NCBI GenBank assembly: GCA_025454255.1
Contig: JALOOU010000031.1
Coordinates: forward strand, 1 to 60,463
Length of the DNA stretch: 60,463 nucleotides
DNA from: Desulfobacterales bacterium
GTDB taxonomy: Bacteria; Desulfobacterota; Desulfobacteria; Desulfobacterales; SpSt-501
Reading direction: 5' to 3'
The notes under the pieces are model-generated. The model saw only the letters and a program-made list of their open reading frames with translations. It was not told the DNA's origin and made no database searches. Positions 50,969 through 59,515 of the stretch are shown in pieces; the first letter of the stretch is position 1, and every line of letters begins with the position of its first letter. Position numbers and translations under genes: made by a program.

Positions 50969-52305
50969 GGGGGAGCGCTTTGAGAAAAGTCCTGGTCATA
51001 GATGATGATCGCAACATCGCGACGACCCTGGCGGTCTACCTGGAAGACAAAGGGCTTGAGGTCCTCTTGGCACGCAGCGCATCGGAAGGAGTCCAGCTGT
51101 TCCGCCGTGAGGTGCCGGACATCGTGATTCTGGACATGAAGCTTCCCGATGGCAGCGGGCTGGAGGTTTTAAAGGAGATCGTCGCCACAAGCCCCGGCAC
51201 TCAGGTGGTGATGATCACCGCCTATGCCACCATCGAAACCGCCGTCCAGGCGGTCAAGATAGGGGCGTTCGACTACCTTCCCAAACCGTTCGTGCCCGGG
51301 CAGCTGGATTTGATTTTAGAGAGGCTGAAACGGTTCCAAAGCCTGGAGCTGGAGGTCGCTGCATTAAAAGGGCTATTTTCGGATGGCGGGTTTCTCACCC
51401 GCAACAAAAAGATGCGCCGCCTGCTGAATACCGCCAAATTGGCGGCCGAGTCCAGCGCGACGGTGTTGATCACCGGCGAGAGCGGCACCGGAAAAGGACT
51501 GCTCGCGCGCTTGATCCACGACTGGAGCCCTCGCACCAGCGGCCCTTTTGTCACGGTGGACTGTGCCGCCTTGCAGGAAAACCTGCTGGAGAGCGACCTC
51601 TTCGGCCATGTCAAGGGATCCTTCACCGGGGCCACCCATGACAAGACCGGCAAATTGAAACTGGCCGCGGGCGGCACGGCCTTTTTGGATGAGATCTCCG
51701 AGGTCCCGCTGCCGGTGCAGGGCAAACTGCTGCGCTTCCTGCAGGATCGTGAATACGAGCGGGTCGGCGACCCTCAACCGCAGACGGTCGATGTGCGTGT
51801 GATCGCCGCGACGAACCGCGATTTGGAGGAGATGGTGCGGCACGGCGACTTCCGCGAGGATCTCTTTTTCCGGTTGAATGTGGTCGAACTGTTCCTCCCG
51901 CCTCTGCGTGAACGCCCGGAGGACATCCCCATTTTGTCGGACTTCTATCTGAAACGTTCGGCACGCGTGAATGCCAAGGCGGTTTCAGGCATCGCCACCG
52001 AAACCATGCAGCTGCTCCAGCTCTATCCCTGGCCGGGGAACGTGAGGGAATTGGTCAACACCATCGAGCGGGGCGTCATACTGTCCCAGGAACCCGTCCT
52101 GGGAATCGCATCCCTGCCGCCGCACATTGCAAATTACAAGATTTCCGCAGGCAGCGCAGAGCCTTTCGAGAATTTGGCCGAGATGGAAAAGCGGCACATC
52201 CAAAACGTCATTCTGCACTCCCCGTCGTTGGAAGAGGCGGCTAAACGGCTGGGGATCGATCCGGCAACCTTATGGCGCAAGCGTAAAAAATACAGCCTCG
52301 ACTGA
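50965..52305 (+). CDS. NtrC-family sigma-54 activator response regulator
   Basis: A 446-residue three-domain regulator. The receiver has 'VLVIDDDRNIATTL' and the phospho-Asp in 'DIVILDMKLPDGSG'. The AAA+ domain has Walker A 'GESGTGKGLLARLIH', the sigma-54 contact loop 'GSFTGA', Walker B 'GGTAFLDEISEVPL' and 'PWPGNVREL'. The C-terminus is a Fis-type helix-turn-helix ('SLEEAAKRLGIDPATLWRK'). Its ATG overlaps the kinase stop. A sigma-54 promoter with an upstream dyad lies directly downstream, ahead of trkHA, a likely target. Confidence 0.95.
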   Translation: MRGSALRKVLVIDDDRNIATTLAVYLEDKGLEVLLARSASEGVQLFRREVPDIVILDMKLPDGSGLEVLKEIVATSPGTQVVMITAYATIETAVQAVKIGAFDYLPKPFVPGQLDLILERLKRFQSLELEVAALKGLFSDGGFLTRNKKMRRLLNTAKLAAESSATVLITGESGTGKGLLARLIHDWSPRTSGPFVTVDCAALQENLLESDLFGHVKGSFTGATHDKTGKLKLAAGGTAFLDEISEVPLPVQGKLLRFLQDREYERVGDPQPQTVDVRVIAATNRDLEEMVRHGDFREDLFFRLNVVELFLPPLRERPEDIPILSDFYLKRSARVNAKAVSGIATETMQLLQLYPWPGNVRELVNTIERGVILSQEPVLGIASLPPHIANYKISAGSAEPFENLAEMEKRHIQNVILHSPSLEEAAKRLGIDPATLWRKRKKYSLD

Positions 52306-52318
52306 ACTCATTGCAAAT

Positions 52319-52338
52319 TGCAGGGCCTTTTTCCTGCA
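52319..52338 (+). promoter_or_regulatory. Candidate activator-binding dyad
   Basis: TGCAGG and CCTGCA flank eight bases. The dyad centre is about 120 bases upstream of the start predicted from the sigma-54 promoter at 52423, the usual distance for an enhancer of an NtrC-type activator. It begins 14 bases after the regulator gene, so a weak terminator role is an alternative. Confidence 0.4.
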
Positions 52339-52422
52339 CAATTCAATCCGCGACCCGCCCGACGATTTCCCGCCCTCCGCCATTCCACCGTTACATTCTG
52401 AAATAACAACATAAAGAACGTG

Positions 52423-52438
52423 CGGCATTTTTCTTGCT
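52423..52438 (+). promoter_or_regulatory. Sigma-54 promoter of the trkHA operon
   Basis: CGGCAT, five bases, then TTGCT keep the invariant -24 GG and -12 GC with exactly ten bases between, and match most of the consensus. Transcription should begin near 52449, about 62 bases ahead of the ATG at 52511. Confidence 0.6.
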
Positions 52439-52510
52439 GATCGGAATTCCCGGCTGAGTTTTCGATCGATGCAGATGCGAACCGGCCGATCCATGCGAAG
52501 GAGGCTGCAA

Positions 52511-53092
52511 ATGATTTCACCTACGGGTCGAGGCGAAATCCTGGTCTGTCAGTTTCCGCAGGCACTGGCCATGGAAGGCGTGAGAAACGGCCTGACGCTC
52601 GCGCGCAGCCCGATGGCCTGCCTGGATGCGGCCGTGACCAGGCAATTTGCAGGGATCCTGATCTATTTCGCGACGCGGATGATCAAAGAGCGCAATTCCC
52701 TGGTCGAGTTGTGCGCAGATCTCAACGATATCCCTTTCGCCTGCAGCGCTCGAAAGTGCGTCTCGTTGTCTGGCCGCAACCGCGACCTGCTGGCCCAGCT
52801 CAAAGCATCGGGCATCGAATACGTCGACATCCGCCTGACGACGGAACCGGTCGACCCGTGGCGCATGTGGGAGCGGCTCAACGGGTCGGGGTCAGCCTTG
52901 CGCATCGACGCCCATCTTTCCCGGTTGTGCCCCTTTTTGCGCTACAGGCCGATCAGCGACCAAAGCGAAATGATCACCTGCGCGGCCTACCGCTACCGGA
53001 TGGTGCTGGGGGGCCGCCGGCTGCGTGACGTCTGCCAGTCCGAAGCCTATTTGCAATGCGACTTCTACCTGAACCCACGGACGGCCGCATGA
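52511..53092 (+). CDS. Unknown protein, first gene of the trkHA operon
   Basis: A 193-residue protein from ATG 52511 behind AAGGAGG. No signal peptide or clear membrane helix is seen. Several cysteines occur ('FACSARKCVS', 'RLCPFLRY', 'ITCAAYRYR', 'VCQSEAYLQCDFY'), which may be a redox or metal site. 'LQVKASGI'-like spacing is not seen; 'DLLAQLKASGIEYVDIRL' is its most ordered stretch. I do not recognise a family. The stop overlaps the trkH start (ATGA), so it is made together with the potassium transporter and may regulate it. Confidence 0.65.
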   Translation: MISPTGRGEILVCQFPQALAMEGVRNGLTLARSPMACLDAAVTRQFAGILIYFATRMIKERNSLVELCADLNDIPFACSARKCVSLSGRNRDLLAQLKASGIEYVDIRLTTEPVDPWRMWERLNGSGSALRIDAHLSRLCPFLRYRPISDQSEMITCAAYRYRMVLGGRRLRDVCQSEAYLQCDFYLNPRTAA

Positions 53093-54462
53093 CGCTCAAG
53101 AACCGGTTTCAAAAATTGAGCCCGGCGACCCTGGTGCTGGCGAGCTTCCTGCTGGCCATCCTGGTCGGCGGCAGTTTGTTGAGCCTGCCGTTTTCGACGA
53201 GCGCGGGTTCGATCCGGTGGATCGATGCCCTCTTTACGGCCACCTCGGCCGTGTGCGTCACCGGACTGACCGTCGTGGATACGGGCACCTACTTCACCGC
53301 CATCGGGCAGGCAATCATTCTTTGCTTGATCCAGACGGGCGGCATCGGCGTAATGACGATCGCCGTCGTGCTGTTCGGGTGGGTCGGCCGGAGGATATCC
53401 TTCCACCAGCGCATGGCCATGCAGGATCTGTTCGCCAACAAGCCCCGGGAGGACATTCTGAGTCTTGTGAAAAGCATCATCGTCTTCACCCTCTCGGCGG
53501 AGGCGCTGGGGGCGGCGCTGTTGTGCATCCGCTGGACGCGGGAGCTTCCGTTCACGGCCGCGCTTTACACCTCCCTGTTCCATGCCGTTTCGGCGTTCTG
53601 CAACGCCGGGTTCTCGACGTTTCCGGACAGCATGGTGCGCTATAGGGACGATGTGCTGCTGAACCTTACCATGAGCGGGCTGATCGTGGTCGGAGGCATC
53701 GGCTTCCCAGTATTGTACGACCTGCAGCAGCGGCTGCGCCTGCGCGGCAAATCGCCCATGCGGCTTTCGATCCAAACGAAAACCGTGCTTGTGACGACCC
53801 TCTGCTTGATCGTCGCCGGGGCCGCCATGTTCTGGTTGCTGGAATCGGCCTCTTCGGGCGCGTCCTATCCGGTGCAGGAACGCATCCTGGCGGCGACGTT
53901 CCAGTCCATCACCTGCCGGACGGCGGGATTCAATACCGTGGATATCGCCGCCCTGAATGAAGCAACCCTGTTGATGATGATCTTTCTCATGTATTTCGGC
54001 GCCTCCCCGGGTTCCTGCGGCGGCGGAGTCAAAACCACCACGCTGGCGCTGGCGGTCACCTTCGCCGTCAGTCGCACGCAGCGAAAACGGCGTGTCAACA
54101 TCTGTCGCAAGAGCATCCCGGAGGAGACGGTCACCCGCAGCGTCTCGTTGATGCTCATGTCGGCGGCCATCATCGTGGCGGTGCTCTTCATGCTCTTGAT
54201 CGGCGACTGTGTCGGGGACCACAACGTGCCCTCCTACCAGCACGCAGGCTTTCTCGCCTACCTGTTCGAAACCGTCTCGGCCTTCGGCACGGTGGGGTTG
54301 TCGATGGGCATGACGGCGGATTTGAGCGATTGGGGCAAAGCGTGGATTATGTTAATGATGCTGATAGGGCGGGTGGGGGTGTTGACCTTCTCCTATATCA
54401 TCGCCGGAAACAGTGCGACCAAGGGCATCGAGTATTCTGAAGAAAACATCATGATCGGCTGA
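53089..54462 (+). CDS. trkH: TrkH/KtrB-family potassium transporter
   Basis: A 457-residue membrane protein with four pore repeats. The selectivity-filter loops are visible: 'TSAVCVTGLTVVDTG', 'SAFCNAGFSTFPD', 'SITCRTAGFNTVD' and 'SAFGTVGLSMGM'. 'QTGGIGVMTIAV' and 'GGGVKTTTLALAV' are also family marks. It takes up K+ with the cytoplasmic RCK-domain subunit encoded next. Its ATG overlaps the upstream unknown gene. ATP or c-di-AMP sensing is through the partner in known systems. Confidence 0.95.
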   Translation: MTLKNRFQKLSPATLVLASFLLAILVGGSLLSLPFSTSAGSIRWIDALFTATSAVCVTGLTVVDTGTYFTAIGQAIILCLIQTGGIGVMTIAVVLFGWVGRRISFHQRMAMQDLFANKPREDILSLVKSIIVFTLSAEALGAALLCIRWTRELPFTAALYTSLFHAVSAFCNAGFSTFPDSMVRYRDDVLLNLTMSGLIVVGGIGFPVLYDLQQRLRLRGKSPMRLSIQTKTVLVTTLCLIVAGAAMFWLLESASSGASYPVQERILAATFQSITCRTAGFNTVDIAALNEATLLMMIFLMYFGASPGSCGGGVKTTTLALAVTFAVSRTQRKRRVNICRKSIPEETVTRSVSLMLMSAAIIVAVLFMLLIGDCVGDHNVPSYQHAGFLAYLFETVSAFGTVGLSMGMTADLSDWGKAWIMLMMLIGRVGVLTFSYIIAGNSATKGIEYSEENIMIG

Positions 54463-54476
54463 CCAGGAGGTCGGCG

Positions 54477-55133
54477 ATGAAGCGATTTGCAGTCATCGGT
54501 TTGGGGAATTTCGGTTTTCATGTCGCCCAGGCGCTCTTCGAAGACGGCAACGAGGTGGTCGCCATCGACATGGACAAGAGCCGCGTTCAGGCCATCGATG
54601 CGCATGCGACCGAGGCCATCGTCATGAACGCGGTCGACAAGGAGATGATGAAGGCTCTCGGCATGGAGCAGTTGGACGGCGTGGTCGTGTCGACCGGGGC
54701 CAACATCAGCACGAGCGTTCTGATCTGCCTGCACTTGCAGGAGCTGAAGGTGAAGCGCATCATCGCCAAAGCGATCGACGACGATCATGCCAAGGTCCTG
54801 ACGAAAGTCGGCGCAACCGAGATCATCCACCCGGAGCGGGACATGGCCCTGCGGGTCGCCCGCAACTTGTCGCGGCCGAACATCATCGATTTCATACCGC
54901 TGGCCGCAGACTTCGACCTGGCGCAGATAGACCCTCCGCGGGAATTCATCGGCAAGAGCCTCAAGGAGCTCAACCTGCGGGCAAAATACAAGGTCCACAT
55001 CATTGCGATCAAGGAGCTGGTCCCGGAAAATTTTATCCTTGTTCCGCCTGCGAACTTTATCATCAAGGATAGCGACATTTTGATTGCTTTGGGAAAATCG
55101 GAGGACATAAAAGGGATAAGAGCCTTGGCGTGA
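54477..55133 (+). CDS. trkA: TrkA/KtrA-family RCK subunit
   Basis: A 218-residue soluble protein behind CAGGAGG. The RCK_N Rossmann domain has 'AVIGLGNFGFHVAQALFEDG' and 'AIDMDKSRVQAID'. An RCK_C domain follows from about residue 135. The short single-unit length matches KtrA rather than the doubled E. coli TrkA. It forms a ring that gates the TrkH-type pore in response to nucleotides. It lies 14 bases after trkH and closes the operon. Confidence 0.94.
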   Translation: MKRFAVIGLGNFGFHVAQALFEDGNEVVAIDMDKSRVQAIDAHATEAIVMNAVDKEMMKALGMEQLDGVVVSTGANISTSVLICLHLQELKVKRIIAKAIDDDHAKVLTKVGATEIIHPERDMALRVARNLSRPNIIDFIPLAADFDLAQIDPPREFIGKSLKELNLRAKYKVHIIAIKELVPENFILVPPANFIIKDSDILIALGKSEDIKGIRALA

Positions 55134-55395
55134 TCGAGACCCAAGGGAATTCTTGCCGTCAAGAAAATGATTCCGGCGCACAGGCGGGCACATCAAGGGG
55201 ATCGCGGTTCCGGAGCCGGGCTTTTGTCTGGGAGGGTTCGTATGCGAGCGGCCTGGCCATCCCGCTTGCAAATATTTTTCCCCGCCGCATAGTGGGTCAC
55301 GGAATCGATCATCCCGGCCTATCGCTTCCGGAGGGCGGCGCTTGGTTGTACCATTTTGAAACACCAGATGATTTGCATCCAAAGGAGACTGCGGC

Positions 55396-56109
55396 ATGGA
55401 TCGCAGGAGCGTTTTGGTTGTCGGCGGCAGCTCGGGCATCGGGCTTGAAATCGTAAAGGGGCTGGCCCTGCAGGGCGACGAAACCTACGTGGGCTCGCGC
55501 ACGACGGAGAAACTCGCCGGCGTCGAAAAGGTGCACCATCTGGCCTTCGACGTCCAAGAGCTCCCCGACCAGCTGCAGGGGCTGCCCGATGTGCTGAACG
55601 CACTGGTCTACTGCCCCGGCACCATCCGGCTGAAACCCTTCCAGCGCCTCACGCGGGAGGAGTTTCTGGAAGATTGGCAGATCAATTTTCTGGGCGCCGC
55701 CCGCACCATCCAAGCCTGCCTGCCCCATCTGAAAAAAGCCCCCGCCGGGGCGTCGATCGTGCTGTTCAGCACCGTTGCGGTCGCATGCGGCATGCCCTTC
55801 CATGCGTCGATCGCGGGCGCCAAGGGCGCCGTCGAGGGCCTGACGCGATCGTTGGCGGCCGAGCTGGCCCCCCGCATTCGCGTCAACGCGATCGCCCCCT
55901 CCTTGACGGATACCCCGCTGGCCGCCGACCTCCTGGCCGGCGACGAAAAGCGCAAGGCCGCCGCGGAGCGCCACCCGCTCAAGCGCATCGGCTCGGCGCA
56001 GGAGATCGCCCGCCTGGCGCTCTTTCTTCTGTCCGACGATGCCGCCTGGATCAGCGGGCAGATCCTGCATGCCGACGGGGGCATGGGAACGCTGAAGACC
56101 TTCAAATAG
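55396..56109 (+). CDS. SDR-family oxidoreductase with atypical active site
   Basis: A 237-residue Rossmann protein behind AAGGAG. The cofactor loop is 'VLVVGGSSGIGLEIVKGLA', and 'LVYCPGTIRLKPFQRLT' replaces the common N-N-A-G. The active-site region reads 'HASIAGAKGAVEGLTRS': the lysine is present but the Tyr four residues before it is Ile. The C-terminal 'IRVNAIAPSLTDTPLA' is regular. Some SDR subgroups share this loss and may use another residue or only bind. It stands alone; substrate unknown. Confidence 0.85.
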   Translation: MDRRSVLVVGGSSGIGLEIVKGLALQGDETYVGSRTTEKLAGVEKVHHLAFDVQELPDQLQGLPDVLNALVYCPGTIRLKPFQRLTREEFLEDWQINFLGAARTIQACLPHLKKAPAGASIVLFSTVAVACGMPFHASIAGAKGAVEGLTRSLAAELAPRIRVNAIAPSLTDTPLAADLLAGDEKRKAAAERHPLKRIGSAQEIARLALFLLSDDAAWISGQILHADGGMGTLKTFK

Positions 56110-56540
56110 CCGTTGCCTCACGCCAAACGCCTGTTGCGGCAAACCGCCGGGAAGCTGACCGGCTCGATTTCCGACAGGCCGTTCGATCGGCAGAAAACCG
56201 CCCGGCAGGGTTTCATCATCTCGATCGCCTGCGCAGTGACCGCCGTGGCAGCGCTCCTGGCTGACAGGATGCTGCCGCAACTTCTCATGCGCATCTTCCA
56301 CTCCCCGGCAGTCGCGAAGTGCGGCTTCTTCGCCGCCGTATCGGCTGCGATCTTTCGGTACGGGCTGCTTCGCCGCAAGAAGCACCCCCAGCGTGGCGAC
56401 AGCAATGAAGCGGTGTTCTTTTTAGGCGTCCTGGCGCCGGCGGCAGGCGTGTCCTTTCTCGGCGTCGCCATCGACACAGGCACAGCTCGCAGCTCCGTGC
56501 CATCCCGGTTCGCCGCGTTTTCATATGCGCTATCGGGATC
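56110..56540. other. Region with an unsupported long frame
   Basis: A TTG-initiated frame of about 200 codons (56113-56721) covers this stretch, with two weakly hydrophobic parts. No start signal or family mark supports it. It may be the displaced 5' part of the small membrane protein gene that follows. Confidence 0.3.
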
Positions 56541-56918
56541 ATGGTTCCCATCGACGCAGGTCTGGGTTTTCGGCCTGCTGTCTTTGGGAGTCTGGATTCG
56601 GCTCAAACCAGAGTCCTCGGCCTTCTGCACCTCTTCGTGGCTCTGTGGCTCATGTCCATCTTCGGAAACAAGAGCGACACGGCGCAATGGCAAAGAGCGG
56701 AACGGCGCGGCCTTGGCCTGACCTTTCTCTTTATCGACCTCTATACGCGCTTTTTTGAATGCTTTTGGGATTCGATCCACAAAGCAGCCTTCTTCGCGGT
56801 CCTTGCCGTCAGCTTTTGGTGCATCGGTCGCCGCGCAGAGGCGCTTTGGCACTTCGGCGAGCGCAGGCTGCAATCCGACAGCGGCGAAAAGACGAACTCC
56901 TCGGGCGGGTGCGGCTAA
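56541..56918 (+). CDS. Candidate small membrane protein
   Basis: A 125-residue frame with three hydrophobic stretches: 'VLGLLHLFVALWLMSIFG', 'LGLTFLFIDLYTRFFECFW' and 'AAFFAVLAVSFWCIGRRAEA'. The aromatic-rich, orderly pattern looks like a real membrane protein, although I name no family. ATG 56541 has only a weak ribosome-binding site. A different-frame open stretch from 56113 to 56721 overlaps its start, so an upstream frameshift cannot be excluded. Confidence 0.4.
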   Translation: MVPIDAGLGFRPAVFGSLDSAQTRVLGLLHLFVALWLMSIFGNKSDTAQWQRAERRGLGLTFLFIDLYTRFFECFWDSIHKAAFFAVLAVSFWCIGRRAEALWHFGERRLQSDSGEKTNSSGGCG

Positions 56919-56989
56919 CGCCCGGATTTCGCGCATTCGTTGTTGCCTGCCGTGAAGCCGTGGGGCCTTCCCCGGCGAAGGCGCCATGA

Positions 56990-57019
56990 AAAAAGGGCCG
57001 GGGTATGGCCCCGGCCCTG
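56990..57019 (-). terminator. Intrinsic terminator of the symporter operon
   Basis: On the minus strand AGGGCCGGGG and its complement form ten perfect pairs around a five-base loop, followed by a run of T (six A on the plus strand). It lies 29 bases after the symporter stop. This is the clearest rho-independent terminator in the window. Confidence 0.85.
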
Positions 57020-57047
57020 CGGCGTGCCTAATGCCAAGATGATGCCG

Positions 57048-58337
57048 TCACGACCATTTGCTCATGTCGAGGCTCTTGTCGGTCTTGGCGACGATGGAAG
57101 CCCCGACCAAATCGCCGGTGATGTTGAGCGAGGTGCGGCCCATGTCCAGGATCGCGTCGATCCCCAGGATCATGGCATAGGCCATGGCCACCGCCGAGCC
57201 CTCTTTGACCTCCAGCCCCACCGAGTTCAACACCATGAGCAGGATGATGACCCCGGCGCCCGGAACGCCGGCCGCCCCGATCGAGGCCAGGGTGGCGGTG
57301 AGGATGATGGTCATCTGGGAGCCAAAGTCGAGGGGGGAGCCGATGGCGAAGGCGACGAAAAGCGCGCAGACCCCCTGGTAAATCGCCGTTCCGTCCATGT
57401 TGACGGTGGCCCCGAGCGGAAGCGTGAAGGAGCTTATGCTCCGGGGCACCCCCAGGTTCTCCTCCGAGTTGCGCATGGTGATGGGCAGGGTGGCGCTGGA
57501 GCTGCGGGTGACGAAGGCAGTCAGCATGGCCTCCTTGGACCCGCTCAGAAAGCGGGTGAGCTTCAGGCCGAAGATGGCGAGGCCCCCGCCGTAGGTGACC
57601 AGCAGGTGGGCGATCAGGCCCAGGTAGACCGTGAGAGTGACCATGCCGAGGGGGCCGAGGGCCTTGGCCCCCTGCTGGGCGAAGACGACGGCGATCAGGG
57701 CGAAGACCCCGATGGGGGCGTATTGCATGACCCCGCGCACGATTTTGTAGATGGCCTCGGCCGCGCCGTCGAAGAATTTGAGAACGGCGGCGGCACCGCT
57801 GCTGAGCCGCTCCTCCTTGCTTTCCGCCAGGAAGGAGAGGGAGAACCCGAAAACGATGGCGAAGAAGATGATCGGGAGCACCTCGCCTCTGGCCAGGGCC
57901 CCGATCGGGTTGGTGGGGATGATGGCGAGCAGGGTGTCGACCACGTTGGGCTGGGTCAGGGCTTTTCCCGCGGCCTGGCCCGCGCTCAGGTTCAACCCGG
58001 CGCCCGGCTGCAGGATGTTGGCGAAAATCAGCCCGATGACCACCGCCGCCACGGTCGTGGCCATGTAGTAGATGAAAATCTTGACCCCCACCTTTCCCAG
58101 GCGCGCGGGGCTCAGGCTGGCGGCCCCCACCACGAGGGAGAAGAAAATCACCGGCACCACGATCATCTGCAGCAAACGGATGAAAATGTCGCCGAACGGC
58201 TTCACCCACAGGATCGAAGGCCCTGCGGCCAGGCCCACGATGGCCCCCAGGATCAAGCCGATCAGGATCCGCACGAGGAGATTGGACTTGAAATACCAAC
58301 TCATGAACCCGCTCTTGCCCGAGTGCTCCGCTGCCAT
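57048..58337 (-). CDS. Dicarboxylate/amino acid:cation symporter (DAACS)
   Basis: About 429 residues from ATG 58337 behind AAGGAGGT. Family marks are the serine-rich 'AFVTRSSSATLPITM', 'PLGATVNMDGTAIYQG' and the helix-eight 'GDLVGASIVAKT'. These GltP/DctA relatives import aspartate, glutamate or C4-dicarboxylates with Na+ or H+. It follows a racemase and a D-cysteine desulfhydrase remnant on the same strand, so the natural substrate may be a D- or L-acidic amino acid. A strong terminator follows. Confidence 0.93.
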   Translation of the reverse strand: MAAEHSGKSGFMSWYFKSNLLVRILIGLILGAIVGLAAGPSILWVKPFGDIFIRLLQMIVVPVIFFSLVVGAASLSPARLGKVGVKIFIYYMATTVAAVVIGLIFANILQPGAGLNLSAGQAAGKALTQPNVVDTLLAIIPTNPIGALARGEVLPIIFFAIVFGFSLSFLAESKEERLSSGAAAVLKFFDGAAEAIYKIVRGVMQYAPIGVFALIAVVFAQQGAKALGPLGMVTLTVYLGLIAHLLVTYGGGLAIFGLKLTRFLSGSKEAMLTAFVTRSSSATLPITMRNSEENLGVPRSISSFTLPLGATVNMDGTAIYQGVCALFVAFAIGSPLDFGSQMTIILTATLASIGAAGVPGAGVIILLMVLNSVGLEVKEGSAVAMAYAMILGIDAILDMGRTSLNITGDLVGASIVAKTDKSLDMSKWS

Positions 58338-58427
58338 AGGCCACCTCCTTAAGGTTGGGTAAGTTGGGTGTGAGAGTGTTCGACGGCGCATAGATCCTCG
58401 CCGCCTCCGACATGCCGCATGTTTTTC

Positions 58428-59132
58428 TCAACCGGCGCTGCGGGCCTCTTTGACGATGGCCTCCGCCAGGATCTGGGCGGAATCGAACAACTTGACGGCC
58501 GCTCTGATCTCGTGGCCGATGATCGAGAGCTCCGTGCAGGCGACCAGCAGCGCCTCGGCGCCGCGTGCAGCCAGATCATCGGCGGCCGCCTGCACCGCCG
58601 CCACGGCCTCGCTCCCGCAGCCGCCGGCCTTGATCCGCCTGATGGTCTGCATCACATCGTGTTGACGGCGATCCCCCGGCGGCAGCAGTGCCGCACCGGC
58701 CCTTGCGAACCGGTCCTCGTAGAGCTTCAACCGCAGCACGGCGCTGGAGGCGAGCAGCCCCACGGAGCGGAGGCCGGGGGTTTGCCCGGTGACCTCCCGC
58801 ACCGCCAGATCGATCATGTCTAGCAGCGGGACGGCAACCGCCTCCTGGATCTCCCGGTGGTAATAGTGGGCGGTGTTGCACGGCATGGCCAGGAAATCGG
58901 CCCCCCATGCCGCCAGCCGGCGGGCCATCTCCTGCAGACAGGGAGCCGGGCTTTCGCCTCCCCCTTCGATGAGGGCGCGGATGCGGGATGGCACCTTGGG
59001 GTTGTTGTCGACGAGCATCCGAATGTGGTCGACATCGTCCAGGGCCGGGGTGGCCTTGATGACCCGGGCCATGAGGTCGACCGTCGCCTCCGGCCCCATC
59101 CCGCCGATGATTCCGACTATTTTCTCCCGCAT
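58428..59132 (-). CDS. Aspartate/glutamate racemase-family protein
   Basis: A 234-residue cofactor-independent racemase. The two catalytic cysteines lie in 'FLAMPCNTAHYYHREI' and 'LLVACTELSIIG'. The start 'VGIIGGMGPEATVDLMARVI' is typical of the aspartate-racemase branch. It lies between the desulfhydrase remnant and the symporter gene, 27 and 90 bases away. Together they suggest uptake and interconversion of acidic amino acids; the true substrate is open. Confidence 0.92.
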   Translation of the reverse strand: MREKIVGIIGGMGPEATVDLMARVIKATPALDDVDHIRMLVDNNPKVPSRIRALIEGGGESPAPCLQEMARRLAAWGADFLAMPCNTAHYYHREIQEAVAVPLLDMIDLAVREVTGQTPGLRSVGLLASSAVLRLKLYEDRFARAGAALLPPGDRRQHDVMQTIRRIKAGGCGSEAVAAVQAAADDLAARGAEALLVACTELSIIGHEIRAAVKLFDSAQILAEAIVKEARSAG

Positions 59133-59158
59133 CGCCAGGCGCTTCCCATAAATTAAGG

Positions 59159-59515
59159 TCAGTCGGCCACCGCCTCTAAACCGAGCACCGGCTTGATATA
59201 GGCATAAAGCCCCGGGGGGCCGCCGGTGTGGACGAAAAGGATCTTCTCGCCTTTCTTGAAGCAGCCCGCGCGGCTCAGACCGGTCAGGCCGGCCACGGCT
59301 TTCCCGGTGTAGACCGGGTCGAGCAGGATGCCCTCGGTCTTGGCCATCAGATTGACGGCCTCGACCATTTTCTGGTTCGGCACCACGCGCTCGGCGTTCT
59401 TGAGCGCCAAATCGCAGCCGATGGGCCCGCCCGCGGCCGCGGTGAAACGCGGCAGGGATGCGACGGGGGTGCGGCCGGCGGAGTAGCTCCGAAGGGCAAA
59501 TTCGGCCTGATTCAT
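59159..59515 (-). pseudogene. D-cysteine desulfhydrase/ACC deaminase gene lacking its middle
   Basis: A 118-residue frame behind GGAGGAA. The first 31 residues ('[20 protein letters not shown]' with a following Gly-Gly-Pro) match the N-terminus of this PLP family. The last 70 ('[20 protein letters not shown]' and '[15 protein letters not shown]') match its C-terminus. The central region of roughly 210 residues, with the PLP lysine and the substrate-binding residues, is absent. The remnant is in frame but cannot be catalytic. Either the gene carries a deletion or the assembly does. Confidence 0.75.

Noticed and set aside
56118-56987. Minus-strand frame of 289 codons opposite the candidate membrane protein
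   Set aside because: It has no start signal, no hydrophobic or conserved pattern and a composition typical of an antisense shadow.
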